A stretch of DNA of 64,000 nucleotides from Pisolithus tinctorius (Eukaryota > Basidiomycota > Agaricomycetes > Boletales > Pisolithaceae): assembly GCA_024663395.1 (NCBI GenBank), contig JANFAH010000018.1, positions 620,001-684,000 on the forward strand. The letters run 5' to 3'. The notes beneath the pieces were generated by a model. That model saw nothing but the letters and a program-made list of their open reading frames with translations. It made no database searches and was not told the origin of the DNA. Shown here piece by piece: positions 1 through 11,448 of the stretch. The position numbers were made by a program, and so were the translations under genes. Position 1 is the first letter of the stretch, and the number at the start of each line of letters is the position of its first letter.

Positions 1-532
1 CTTTTCTTTGTGACATGGCCTGCATAATGAGGTGCTACCATAACAGGCAGTAAATTCCTCGTTGTATGCGCGTAGTCTGAGGCTTGCAACATGCATCGCG
101 CTTCACGGCGTCCTCTCGTCGAGTAGACCAGTTCAATACAATTAGATTTCAAGAGCGTAATCATAATTCCTACGTACATTTGATTGATAACACTCGAAGT
201 TGATCAGACTTGTTTTATCCTTAGGTTTTTACAGACCTACTTGATGTCTTATGTTCAGTTTCATTGTCCTGTAAACCCTTACAAAATGTTGAGTTGTTTT
301 CACCTCACATGAGCAAAATTTCGTGCAGTCGTCTTGAAGTCCGCACTTTGTGCCCGGGCGACGAACTCAGTGTGCTAATGTCTCACAGTCTGTGTGTATT
401 GTTTACGCTGTCTCTCCCTTTTTTTGCAGAAGCCACTTGCCGCTGACATCACTGCGCTGCCAGTGCAATGCAGCGCCGTGCTGATCTGCGTTCCGTGAAC
501 TGGTAACATAATTTGTATAAAATGTAGATGTG
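1..532. repeat. Left arm of a long inverted repeat
   Basis: Positions 1-532 read as the reverse complement of 22,653-22,129 with only scattered single-base differences. Position 1 pairs with 22,653, so the repeat is cut by the window edge and may extend further left. Identity is lost just inside position 532, about 80 bp beyond the stop of the left WD40 gene. The short reading frame at 264-446 recurs in the other arm only because the DNA is repeated, and I do not treat it as a gene. This arm is the candidate terminal inverted repeat of a large DNA transposon. Confidence 0.9.
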
Positions 533-614
533 TAGATGTGAAGAACTACCAAACGTAGATCATGTATCTAAGCTAAAATGACACGGCATACATGCGAAAA
601 ATTCTTGAACATGT

Positions 615-2337
615 TCAGAGGTATATGATATCTTGTGCAGAGATGACCAAATCCTTACTCATGGGGGATACTTCGTCCGCATCTTGTAACCTCTTGTGCA
701 AACATCGAATAATATTCAGCGCAACTTGGCAGACTGTGGTCGTGATGCGAGATTTCAGCTTTTTGAGGTGGTAATCCTCGGTATACAGATGCTTCAGTAA
801 CGTCTCAAGAGAGGGAGAAAGCATATCCAGTAAAGAACCTTGCACGCAACAGATCAAGAACGTGGCAACCGCAATAATTACGATCGGCACTAGAGGTACT
901 TTCTTGATCATCAGGCTGTGGAGCGCAGACTTGAATGCAAGGTTCCAGGTCCAGAAGTATAACCGAACGGATTTGGAGACTACCGACAGAGCTACAAAAC
1001 AGTGAACAAATTGGGACTATAAAAACACGAAGATCACTTACTGCTGTTGCTCTTTGATTTCCAAATCTTGACATAAGTGTCCACTTCTGTACGAGATGTT
1101 GCAGTAGCGATGAGTGTGTGCGCAGGGTACTCAAATGTCTGCGAGCCATGGTTGGGAAATGCCATACCGTCCCAGAGGCAACACTCACCGCAATACATTG
1201 CACCACATGGTCTGATAAGAGGCGATAACATCAGATACATGGCTAGCAACAAGAGACGGCTCACCTCCATGTTCCAGGGTTTGCAAGCATTCCTCCTCCT
1301 CTGATGAGATTCCCCATATGAGCACTCTTCCATTTGCGGATCCAGAAACCAGTGCTTTCCCTCCAAGAAGAAACCTGACTTGCAGCAGCACGTTAAGTGG
1401 CATAGGGTTGTTCTTGAGACGGAATTCGGGGTGTGATTGACCAGCAACGTAAATGTCGACACCGTCAAAGAGATTGGAAACAGCAACTCGGTTCTCGTCG
1501 AATGAGAGCGCAGCATGTCCACTAACACAGTAGTCAGAAATTGGGTCCGAGGGAATAACATGGCCTTACATGAGACGGTGCCCATGAATAGGGTTAATTT
1601 GCCAGAGGCACTGCAAGGTGTTCACGTCCCAGCAACTGAAAACATGTTAATTACTTGCTTCAAAATGTGCAACAAAAAAGCACGTACACAACCCCATGGC
1701 ATAGGTACATGGCTACCAATTCGCTCCCCATGTCCTTGAACGCCAAAGATCGGCCTCTCACTTTCTGATCTGTTTGTTGAGTGGCATTAAGTAGTTCGCA
1801 AGGTGGAGGAAGAATCTTGAATGTTGCATATTTTCCTATCACCATGAGCAAAGATACTACTGAGAGAAAGGAAACATACCTTCCGAAACCTCTTTGGCGA
1901 TATGAATCTCGGAACCCACTGCAATTGAAAGATCGCCACTGTACTCATCCACCGCAAGGGCGAAAATCGACGCTTTCACTCCAGTGAGAACAGAGTTGCA
2001 TGATTCCTTGGTCTGCTTTGATTAGGGACATGCACATCTTATATATGCCACACAAACTCACCTCAAGATCATCCACGATGGCAAGAGTGCCATTCTGGCA
2101 TCCAACAAACAGGCGATTGAGTTTCGCTGGATGCCATGTGAGACTCAGTATGCCACTCTTGAAAACAGTACGACACTGTAGGGTGCCGGTGAGTGGCTCC
2201 CATACAATGATACTGCCATCATCGCTACCACTCGCCAAGTACTTTCCAGTCGGAGAGAATGCGAGCGCAGTCACCGAAGCTGTCTGGTCTTCTAAGGTTC
2301 ACTCAGCCGTAAACGGAGAAAATGTTCGTCTCATCAT
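615..2337 (-). CDS. WD40 repeat protein with C-terminal membrane segment (left paralogue)
   Basis: This multi-exon minus-strand gene is paralogous to the one at 12,516-22,110. Recognisable pieces in order are a WD40 blade at 2274-2062 (LAFSPTGKYLASGSDDG), blocks near 1978-1880, 1838-1700 and 1630-1560, a second blade near 1530-1270 (LVSGSANGRVLIWG), a KIWKS block ending near 1040, and a C-terminal exon with a hydrophobic segment (VPIVIIAVATFLICC) ending at 615. The role is unknown; WD40 propellers are protein-binding scaffolds and the tail suggests membrane anchoring. The ATG at 2337, where the paralogue would start, meets an in-frame TGA at 2299-2301. The splice phase after 2062 is also awkward. 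The gene may therefore be decaying or have another first exon. Exon limits are approximate. Confidence 0.6.
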
Positions 2338-2462
2338 GAAAAGAGTTTTGGAGCGATACCACAGAGCGTATTGAATGGAAGTTACTACTACACAATGGAC
2401 GATTGAGTACGTAAGAGAGCAACTCCACTCGGCCCGTGTTGAATATTCATATCAATTCTGGT

Positions 2463-5400
2463 TCAATAAGGAATCGTCAAGTTGTTTCGGTGAATATAGA
2501 TAAAAATCGTACGTACCCTGTTCAGTGACAATACTACGATGTACTTCCCAGACAACTCCTTACTCTCGTATGGACAGCTAGCAAAATGGCTCACGATATT
2601 GGAAACCTGTATTACCTGCTCGCCGTCCCGGAACCTGTTGGCACACAGCCATGCTGATAGCAGGGGAAATTTTCGATATGGGTCGCGAGCCGCTTCTGTG
2701 TCATTCAGCTCCTCGAATTGGCGTACCACAAAGAAATGCTCGGTTACAAGGCCCTCATCCCTGCGTCTGCGATGTAGGAAAATGCGATGAATTTTGCCAG
2801 CCCACTCGGATGTCTCATTGGAGACATGGAAGAGGATACGACTATTTCCGATGTGCTTTGAGGCGCATGCGAAAGTTGCCTCTTTCAGCTTGATCATTTG
2901 TTCCTCTTGTACATGCGGCTCGACAACCCAAGTGGACAAGCGGGGGCGATCTTGGTAAGAGATATAGTGGAGAGGGCACAACCCTTCGTTGAGACAATTT
3001 ATGAGACTGTTGTAAGTGTCGGTGGGAAGGATTAACAGTTCGTCGAAGTCTATCGCTATGTCAGTGATACCAGAAGTTGTGCCACCTCCTGCACTAGCAC
3101 CCTCAATATTGGGCTGAAGACTATTAGAGAATGTGGTCGTGAACTGGTGTGTGAAGATCGCCTGCACCTTGCGAAAGACAGCGGGAACGTTATCTTGTTT
3201 CAGCAACCCCCTCAGATTGCTTCCTCAACAGAAAGACCTCATTAGGGTCAGCTCCATTTCACCTGGTAACTATTAGTGTGCAGCCTGGTATAGGACGATC
3301 TCAACATACCCACTCTCGAGTTTGTATTAAAGCGTTGCAGGATACTGTTGAATCGTTCGAAGGGGAATGTCCACCACCCATGGGCAGGTCCGAAGGCACG
3401 CAAGCACTCTGGAACATGAAAGGATGCGTGATTATTGAATACGAGTGTGCGAGAGCCAAACAGCTTTAAAGTGCTCTGAACATATAAGGACAGATACTCT
3501 TCGACGATTCTTGCGTGCTGTTCTGATGTTGAACAAGTAGTTGCCCACCGTACCGCGATGACCAAAAATAAGTAGTTGTCCAACAGTTCTTTATCTCTTG
3601 GGCTCGCGTTAGGATTTCCCCATATCCTACAAAGCATGATAACCAAGTTAATGAGGCAAACGGTTCGCCATTGGTCGGCCTTGAGTTTTCCGTGACTTCG
3701 GCTACCGAAGTTGCGCGGTGCACGAGATATCCATGTGGGCAATGTCGTCCGGGCCATGTCAGCCCATACTTCAGACAGGATAGATCAGTCCAGCACGATA
3801 GTCGTTGGCGCATTCACCCAAGCTGCAGAGAGATCGACAACAGGGCGAGGAAATGTCTTTGGACATCGAATTTCTGGTGCACCAGAATCCCTATACTATA
3901 CCGTACCCATCAAGCATAAAAAGTTTGCAAGGAATAAAATCCACTTACCCAATTTATTAGTGCTTGTGCATATGCTGCTTTCCCGGCCACCTGGTCACTT
4001 CTGCTAATCCGTACCAAAGGATTGCTGTCTATTATCGTGTCAGGGAGGACATTGTTGTGGTGTGCAATCACGATGATATAACCTCTCCAAAGGTGGGTGA
4101 GGGCAGTCAGCGATCCCTCCTTGATGGCGGTGATGCCAAAGTCGAGCTCGCGCTGTTGCTCTTCTGGTGTATGTGGTTGAACACGAACCTCGGCTGCAGG
4201 TCTAGCGTCCACACTGAGCCCCAAAACGTTTCGACAGTGGTGCTGAAGGTCCCCAGCAAAAAAGTTATGCATGCAGTCGACCACAGTGAATCGGATAGGA
4301 TTCCAGTAAGGCAGTCGAAGCAGCTCAGACCAATGAACGCCAAATTGAGTGTAAATTTTGTTGCGAGCACCCTCACTTTCTGCATCCCTCCACATCATCG
4401 CAATAGTAAGATGTTCCTGCCAAGTACGGCGTCGCCAAGAGGAGATATCGGTGTTCCCGATGTCTGTACCATCTTGAAGGCAGAACGAACAGAACTTTCC
4501 CCCGCTGGTCCCCAACCCTGCAAACCCAGCAGTTTTGCGAGCGGCCAACAGGTCGCAGACCAAAGGAATGACTGCGCACCGCACAAGGCACCCAAACGTA
4601 TTCACAGCCGTGTGGGCAAGACGTAGGCCAGGTGACCAACTTCAAACCAAATCGTCGACAAGCGGATGTAGCACATGATTGAGCTGGTCATATGATGGCT
4701 CCTGAGGCCCAGGAATGATTCCAGCCAAGTAAATGTTTTCCATTTGGTACCATAGGTGAACTGGGAGATTGTTGCACGCCAAGTAGATAACGCTGAAAGA
4801 GACGTGCTTCCCACTTTGTTTGTTTCTGAGAGGATTGAACCAATCGACAAAAAGGCTGAAAATTAGACGGACCTCCGACTTCGGATTGTATGCTTCGAGG
4901 AATGGTTTATCGTCGGGACCTCTAAACTCCCTGAAAACTTCCCCATCCCAGATGTCCCGCATAAGACCTGATGCAGTTTGGGATGATGTACGAAGTGCTT
5001 TCATGGCATCCGGTCTCGAGAGGAAATGTCCAATCCACGAGGAAAGTGGCTGATACCAAAAGGAACGTAATGGCTGAGAATTATGGTCATTCGATTCTTG
5101 ACGAAAAAGGGATGCCTGACATGGAGAGCTGGACGGTGTAGACCGATATGAACATTCCCTGGGAATATCTTGATATGCCGCCGGCTCTGGAAGGGGGCCA
5201 TAGAGACTAAAACACGTCTGACAACAGACGTACTGCTGCAGCTCCAGGTCAATGTGGAGCAGCTGCAGAGCAGTGCGAATATCTGACGGCCAACTCGTCA
5301 AGAGGCGAGAAACTTTGTCATGAGTGGCATTGGTCTTTTGTTCTTCTACTGGCTTAGTATACGTCCCGGGAACAGTGGCGACAATGATGGCAAGCATAGC

Positions 5401-6391
5401 GACCAGTAGGAAGTTGCTGTGCTCTCTTGAGAGCCCAGCCAAGACGTGGATTGTACCCACAGCCAATACAGCGATCAATAAAGGTGGAGCGAAATCGGCG
5501 AGTGAATCGAGCGCATGAAAGAGTTGACCTTCTTGTGATGAGTTTACAATAACATAGGATAGTAAAAATAAATACCTGTCTTGACAATAACGGGGAAATC
5601 AGAGCTAAGAGCAGTCATGTCCGTTGTGCGCTCAGCCTGGTGACGAGACCACTCATGCTTCATGATGCGACCCAAATATAATTGATGCTCTTGAATGTCG
5701 GAGACCAGAGCCTTCTTCTCCGCCATGAAAATTTGGTCTTCCTCGTCTTGGAGGGTATTCACTGATTCCAAAAGCTTGGCAACCACTTGTTGATGCTGGA
5801 CGAAGGAATGCGAGTGTCGCCAGTCGATCTTGGGTGGTGCATCTCCAGGAAGCTCGGGGGATGAGGAGACAAACGTAAGTCTAGATGATGGAGCCCAATG
5901 GAATGCAGAGAGCGACGATTGAAACATTCCCTGGCATTGTCGCAGCGTTTCGACATTAGAATTAGCTGCTACAGAATTCGTCAGATGAAAAAATATCAGT
6001 CATGCAGAGGTTCACCTTCCGAACCGTCCCTCGTAATATTCTCTGACAGAACCCCTCCCATGCAGAGTCGATGGTCGTTCCCTTCCGATAGTTGTTGACC
6101 CGGCGCTGGGGCAGCTAATCAGTACGAGTTTCCAGCTTTGCCTTGGGGTACTCTGGAAGAAACCACTGGATCTTCAGTGGATTCGCCGTCAGTAGAAGCC
6201 ATCATTATTTCAAGGTCTGCACGCTGTTGTTGCTGCATGAACCACCAAACTTTGTCATCGCGACGGTGCTGGTAGACAGACGATGCAGCAAGTAAGCAGC
6301 CACGCTTCGGGAGGTTTGTCAATGGATCACAATCTGAGGAATTGGCACATCTGTAAACCTCACAGAGGCAACGGCGTTTTGCTGGAGACAT
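2463..6391 (-). pseudogene. Tnp2-type (CACTA/EnSpm) transposase, interrupted by an in-frame stop
   Basis: Large multi-exon transposase read right to left. Exon 1 starts at the ATG at 6391 (MSPAKRRCLC) with a Cys-rich N-terminus. An exon at about 5927-5580 is coiled-coil-like. The frame from 5478 holds a membrane-like stretch, a CxxC pair, and then the Tnp2/Transposase_21 core (FSLFVDWFNPL, NIYLAGIIPGP, FCSFCLQDG, VDCMHNFFAGDLQHHCRNVLG). The exon around 3830-3250 carries a DUF4218-like block (FGPAHGWWTFPFERFNSILQR). The exon 3206-2520 is the usual C-terminal region (DPYRKFPLLSAWL). It should catalyse cut-and-paste transposition. The frame from 5478 hits TGA at 4642-4644 and resumes in the same frame (SWSPGLRLAHTA), so this copy is probably inactive unless an unrecognised intron removes the stop. 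It faces the RING gene and accessory gene to its right. Confidence 0.85.
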
Positions 6392-6537
6392 AGTAGCATA
6401 CACGGGATAACACGAGATAACTGGGAAAAGGTGATAATTCACCCGTATTACTTAGTATCATTACATAATGATGTTTGACTTGACGGGTACATCCTACTAA
6501 TGGTGGATCTATTCATCTATATATATATATTGAAGAG

Positions 6538-7553
6538 TTAGGCTCGTTTCGTATAGAACATATCAGCCCAAATATCGGAGTCGTTGATATGTGGGTCCTC
6601 CACCGTGAGGTCATCTGGCGGCCCGGCAACAGAGTGAACAGCTTCAATCAACTCCTTGAATATATAGACCTCAATTGGCCGGCAGCGGACAGTCCCCTTG
6701 CAGCTCGGACAGTAGTAAAGTGGTGAGTAAATATGCTCGTTCTCAATCAATTCGTGCAGTTGGTCTGCAGTCGACGGCTCCCTCAAATGCTCAGGAACGT
6801 CGCGCCACTTGACCTGGTTCCGGAGACACGTGTGGAAGTGTAACCTCAGGCATCCATAACAGTATGAATGTCCACATTCGACCAACCTATAATCTGCACG
6901 TCAGCCATAGTCAGTAAGATTAAAATTGTCACTCACACAAAAGGGCGATTCATAGTGTCCATGCACACCCCACACTTGGTAATCTCACTCTTAACAGCAT
7001 TGAACTGGGCGGAAAGTCAGTATACTATGATAGCCCACTGTGTGAACGTACCTGTTCAAGAGATTCCCGTAAATGCGCTTTGGCTGCTTCAGCTTCGGCT
7101 TGAGCTTTCTGGGCTCTGCGTACTGCAGCCTTCATCTTAATCGTCTCCTGTGACATAGGTCATATGAATGCACCTTGGTACAGGATGAACTGTTACTCAC
7201 CAAATGCGACTGTTTCATATCGTCTTCCAAGAGTGCTGTTATGCGTGTTACCTGTTGCACAAAAACGTCCCCAACAGGGGAGCTGGCTTCTGCAGTGCTG
7301 GAACCAGGAGAGGAACGTGGAGAGGCACGCCTGAGAGAGGAACGCAGAGAGGAACGCTTGGGAGAAACGCGCATAATGGGGGAGAGAAGAAGAGCAACTG
7401 TCCTAGGACAAGCAGCAAAAGTGGACGATTCGTTCGAAGGGGAGAAACAGGCGCTTTTATTTCTGGAATGGGGGGGGACCATTGGGCATTTATCTAGGTC
7501 AAGACAAAGAACGATAGACGTACACGCAATTGGAATTTCGTGTTGCCCTGCCA
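6538..7553 (-). CDS. RING-finger protein with coiled coil
   Basis: At least four exons on the minus strand. The last exon (6886-6538) joins the preceding one across a GTGAGT intron to give CGVCMDTMNRPFVLVECGHS, then YCYGC and, further on, CPSC. This is a RING-HC arrangement of C-x2-C, C-x-H, C-x2-C and C-x2-C. An Ala/Lys/Gln-rich helical stretch (AVRRAQKAQAEAEAAKAHL) lies just upstream, near 7135-7050. The N-terminal part is Ser/Arg/Pro-rich (7497-7200). RING proteins usually act as E3 ubiquitin ligases; that role here is inferred from the fold only. The start is uncertain (ATG at 7553 or 7374). It lies between the transposase and the accessory gene and is probably element cargo or an element gene. 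Confidence 0.6.
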
Positions 7554-8095
7554 TGAGTTTTCGATTCCTTTCAAGCGTCTCGCATAGTAAAATTGTTGGT
7601 GTCATCACCGGCATGTACAAGTCCGATTAGGCCCGATCTTTGTCTCGAGTTAGCTTCGAAAGCATGATAACAGACACTGACCGCAGGACTTACTTGTATA
7701 CTCATATGCGTAAGGTAGACCGTAGACCGTAGAATGCCGCGGGTCACTGGTCTGGTATGGCTTGTATGAGTCCGATTCTGGGCATGGACCAGCAGAGCCT
7801 AATCACCAATCGTTGATGACTTGCAAGTGCCTTCAAGTGTTTTAGTCAAGACAAAGAACGATAGATGTACATGCAATTGGAATCTCGTGTTGCCCTGCCA
7901 TGAGTTTTCGATTCTTTTCGATTGTTGGCATCATCGCTGGCGTGCATGAGTCCGATTAGGCCCGATCTAACCTTTGTCTCGAGTTAGCTTTGAAGATAAC
8001 AGACACCGACCACAGGACTCACTGGACTCACTTGTAGTACCCAGATGCGTAAGGTAGACCGTAGTGCGCCGCGGGTCAGTTTGTACACTTACGAA
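7496..8095. repeat. Direct tandem duplication, unit about 345 bp
   Basis: The segment starting near 7496 (gtcaagacaaagaacgatag) recurs from about 7843 with the same order of landmarks: tgttgccctgccatgagttt, aggcccgatct, tgtctcgagttagctt and gcgtaaggtagaccgtag. The copies differ by substitutions and small indels. The duplication lies in the divergent intergenic space between the RING gene and the accessory gene. The first copy overlaps the presumed 5' part of the RING gene, so it may be promoter or internal element DNA rather than coding. Confidence 0.75.
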
Positions 8096-8215
8096 CCATT
8101 TGCTACTACATCTGAATTGGACGAGGGCTGGCCACAGAACTTCGTGAGGTACAGCTTGTATGAGTCCGATTCTAGCCCAATGCCAACCTACTAATGCGTG
8201 GATGAGTCCGATTCC
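7616..8215 (+). promoter_or_regulatory. Cluster of five AGTCCGATT motifs
   Basis: The motif AGTCCGATT, four times as TGAGTCCGATT, occurs near 7620, 7769, 7950, 8163 and 8206, all on the same strand within 600 bp. Two copies share the longer context GCTTGTATGAGTCCGATTCT (7760 and 8154). Only part of this is explained by the 345-bp duplication. Clusters of short direct motifs near transposon genes are typical binding sites for element-encoded DNA-binding proteins, so a site for the accessory protein or transposase is plausible. No function is demonstrated. Confidence 0.45.
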
Positions 8216-8534
8216 TTCCATTTTGGGCCAAATCTGACCTTTGTCTCTACCGCAAAAACATGCGTATGGCAGGACAGTACACAAAGAGGCGATGGATGCT
8301 TCTTCAAAGAACGGACACCGGGGTGATTCTCCTTATTATGGTGGGGACTCCCGATGACATTCTGGTGCGTGGTCTCATCGATTTCCATGAAGCGTGGCTC
8401 TGATATGTACTGGTCGCAGGGACGGCTCCTGCCGAAGTCGTTGAGAACCAGCGATTCTGCACGTTGGAGTGCGGAAGCAAATGAAGCTAGAGCTTCGCAG
8501 CTCAACTTACTTACTGTGATTAACCAGGCAATCC
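8110..8534. other. Intergenic stretch, no convincing gene
   Basis: An open frame of 104 codons on the minus strand (8505-8191) overlaps the motif cluster and lacks recognisable features. It may be an upstream exon of the RING gene or chance. I see nothing else that can be supported here. Confidence 0.4.
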
Positions 8535-10593
8535 ATGCTGATCAGATGTCGGTGCGTTCGCAAATATATTGGCAGTAGAATCTTTCAATTGATCCTGGAA
8601 AAAAATGTACAGGAATCTTCATCTTCATTTGATGCTCGAACTGTGCAAGAGGGTCTTTTGTCGCGGGAGGGGACCCCATCTTCAGCACAGGAACGTACTC
8701 CACCAGTGTCCAGGGAAATCACACCATTTCATGCCTCATCTGTTCCAGCACACAGTGAATCTTCCTCTCGTGAATCTACCCCTCGACCTACCAGCTTCCA
8801 GGTGCGTGCCCTTACGCTTATGCGTGACCCCTTGTTGATACCCGTGAGCAGGCTCTCTTACATGGTCCAGCGAAGGATGTTCTGCGCCCTCCTGGCTTCC
8901 CTATGGTGAGAGAACGCGAACTGATCAGAATCCTATTTTAACCTTTCTTACTGTCCACAGAGTGATCAACGGGGCAGCGACTCTCTACCACAGTGGCCGC
9001 CAGTCAATCTGCTGCCACCTATACAACCGACACAGCTAGCTATGGCAACGTCCTCAGGTGGTCCACCGGCTCACTATACAACTCCAAACACCACGCATCC
9101 CAGCAATACGCATCCCAGCAGACCTGAAACTGGTGATGCGACAAATGTCAACCTTGCGCAACTGCTATCGTACTTCTCTGGTGGTATGGAAACCCTCCAA
9201 GCATCGTTGGAACGTTCGCAAGCTATGGCCCAAGCTACTTTGATGAAGGAGATCCACTCCCTCCGGAATCAGATGCAATCGGGTACTACCACATCTAATA
9301 CTACTATGTCGTCTCTGTCGTCTGACAATGATGTGGATACCGAAGAAGCTTGTGCTTCGTTCCCCCCACGAAAGCCCAAGTCAGTAAAAGCCTGGCGCAA
9401 TTTCATTCCATCCAAACCCGGGGCCCCTGCTACTGTGAGGGACATTCAGGAGCATAGAGAATTCTTGGTGAGTGCTCATCTAGTCATCACGTCCCGCTCT
9501 GAACATCGGTTTGTGCAATTTTAGACCTGTATTCGTATCCATGCCCTCACGTTGCTTGGTGTCACTGATTATAAATATCTGGCCAACGTTAAATGTGCCC
9601 TCTCGAAAGACGAAGTGGAAGCGTTTGAGCAAGACCTTCCTGGTGCTCCCGAGGTCACTGCTACGAAGTTCATGTTGGATTGCACGGGCAACAGGGACTC
9701 CTCATTCAACCGCGAGGCGATTTCAGTATTTGCTGATGACTTCATTGACAAGGTTACGACTCATGGCTGTTACACGTCCTCACAAATCCCGCAATGCTAC
9801 CTTACCTTTGGGGTGGTCTCAGATGCCTTCAAAACTCACTTCGCGTACATCAAGACTCGCTACAGGGAAGTTGTCGTTGCACAGCAAAGGGACCCGATGA
9901 AGGCTAAGGTGGGGCGGAACCTGAAGTTACAAAAGTTGGCACGCCTATCAAGGAAAGGTCGTGTAAGTCTGGTTTGTTGATGTAAGCTGCAGACTTATCA
10001 CTACTTTCCTATGTTAGCTTTTGAAATCATGTCTCGATGCAATGGTGGATCACCCTACATTACAGAAGCACGTCCGCCTGGTTGAGTACCTTGGTATGCA
10101 GGGTGTCAGTTCTGACGAGTCTGAGGATGAGCACACAAGGACAATCGATTACCCACGCGTATATCCTCGGTGGAGAAGCCTGTCATTGGCCATGATTATG
10201 TGGCAGGCAGATGAAGTCATTGAGGAGAATGCGAAGATTCCCATTGGCAAACGGAAGAAATCTGGCACCCAACTGCGCAATCGTCCTCACAGCAACAAGT
10301 TCAATGACAACGCCGCTGCACCTCCTGGGCTTCCCTGCAATTGCTATGATGTAAAATGGCTTGCCAGTCTTCCATCTCGTACACTAAAACACCTCAGAAT
10401 CCAAGAGAGTACCTATGCCTTCCGCTCTGGTCCCGCCTCTGCATCAGATCCCGGAGCTCAGCCCCAGTCTGCTAGCACTACCACACCCGCACCCACCCCT
10501 GGCATGTCGAGCATGTCACATACAGGTGATATTCAGCTTATGGCACCACTGGATTTTGACACTGAAATGTCTGGCACAAGTTACACTGCGTAG
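8535..10593 (+). CDS. Accessory protein of the Tnp2 element, 595 aa, four exons
   Basis: Exons 8535-8801, 8961-9467, 9525-9962 and 10018-10593, all with phase-0 GT-AG introns, give 596 codons including the stop. The N-terminal third is Ser/Thr/Pro-rich (RESTPRPTSF). The second exon has a short coiled-coil-like stretch (METLQASLERSQ). The third is helical and charged (CIRIHALTLLGVTDY). The fourth contains SSDESEDE, a Trp-rich basic block (RVYPRWRSL) and LPCNCYDVKWL. I know no named domain, but from memory proteins with an SSDE..., ...YR/P..WR and LP.N.YD..WL layout sit beside Tnp2 transposases in other basidiomycetes. By position it could be the second element protein, like TnpA of plant CACTA elements; this is inference. 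The ATG at 8535 is the most upstream in frame and could be replaced by a later one. Confidence 0.75.
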
Positions 10594-10749
10594 TTACAGT
10601 TCCATTGTAGACATGTAATGAGAATAAATGTCATTTGTTTCCCTTTTCCCTTGCCTGCCGCTCTCCGACCTTATTTTTCAAGTACATCGTAGCAAAGTCT
10701 CTTGCAGGCCATGCATCCTGATAGTTACTGAGAATTACGAACTTTTCCT
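10594..10749. other. 3' flank of the accessory gene
   Basis: Short AT-rich spacer with possible polyadenylation signal AATAAA at about 10,623. The convergent minus-strand frame begins after it. Confidence 0.4.
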
Positions 10750-11263
10750 TCACCTATGTAAGATGTCTTCAAAGGATTGCCCCAATATTTCAGGGGGAAG
10801 AATTACTGCTGCAATAAATACCTCCACTGACTCAGAGTTCTGCTCATGGAATGGTTGACGAATATCTAAGTATTGCCTGCACACAGCATGCAATCCTTCC
10901 TTTATGGTGAAGTTAGATAGACACCTGCCTTGTAGCGTGTTCTTAACTGACCTGAACTCTCTTGTATGTTTTGCCGTCCCATCCAAGGGCTTCACGAAGA
11001 CTGTACCCCCCAGCATTTGGTTTTGACAAGGGTCCCCGTGGGGGGGCAATCAGTACAGTACATTCACGCCCTCGAGTAGTTACTCCCATGCCTCGGGCTG
11101 GGTTTCCAGAGGCCACCTGCTCTTTCCTTGGTTGGCTATGCAAAGCTGCATCAAAGTCAAAGATTTGACATGCAGTTACCGTGGAGTTGCATGGGCTGGG
11201 ACTGCGATCGCAGTCAAACGTTCTCTGGAGAGTGATTGGAGGATAATATGGTTGGTAATCCAT
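10750..11263 (-). CDS. Unrecognised small protein, probably two exons
   Basis: Two overlapping minus-strand frames cover this stretch: 11263-10943 and 11049-10750. Switching between them near 11,000 would give a coding segment ending at 10750 with a well-conserved-looking C-terminal part (FHEQNSESVEVFIAAVILPP). No domain is recognised. It lies convergent to the accessory gene inside the inverted-repeat-bounded region. It could equally be the last exons of the gene at 11,449-12,330, since both are on the same strand. Confidence 0.35.
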
Positions 11264-11448
11264 GCAAAATCACACACGGCAAGCAAAGGCCCGGTGGAGT
11301 CCCTTCTAATCAAGCTCAGAATTCCTCACCGACGAAAAATTGCGGTGATAATATAAGTTCTCATGTCATGAGTCTCAGTTTCGGGCGGGGGGGGAGGTTC
11401 TAATACAACTAAGAGACGAACTATCGTAGACATTCTGTGGATGAGGTA

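Noticed and set aside
264..446. 60-codon frame repeated at 22,208-22,390
   Set aside because: It lies entirely in the inverted repeat; conservation reflects DNA repetition, and there is no coding signal or context.
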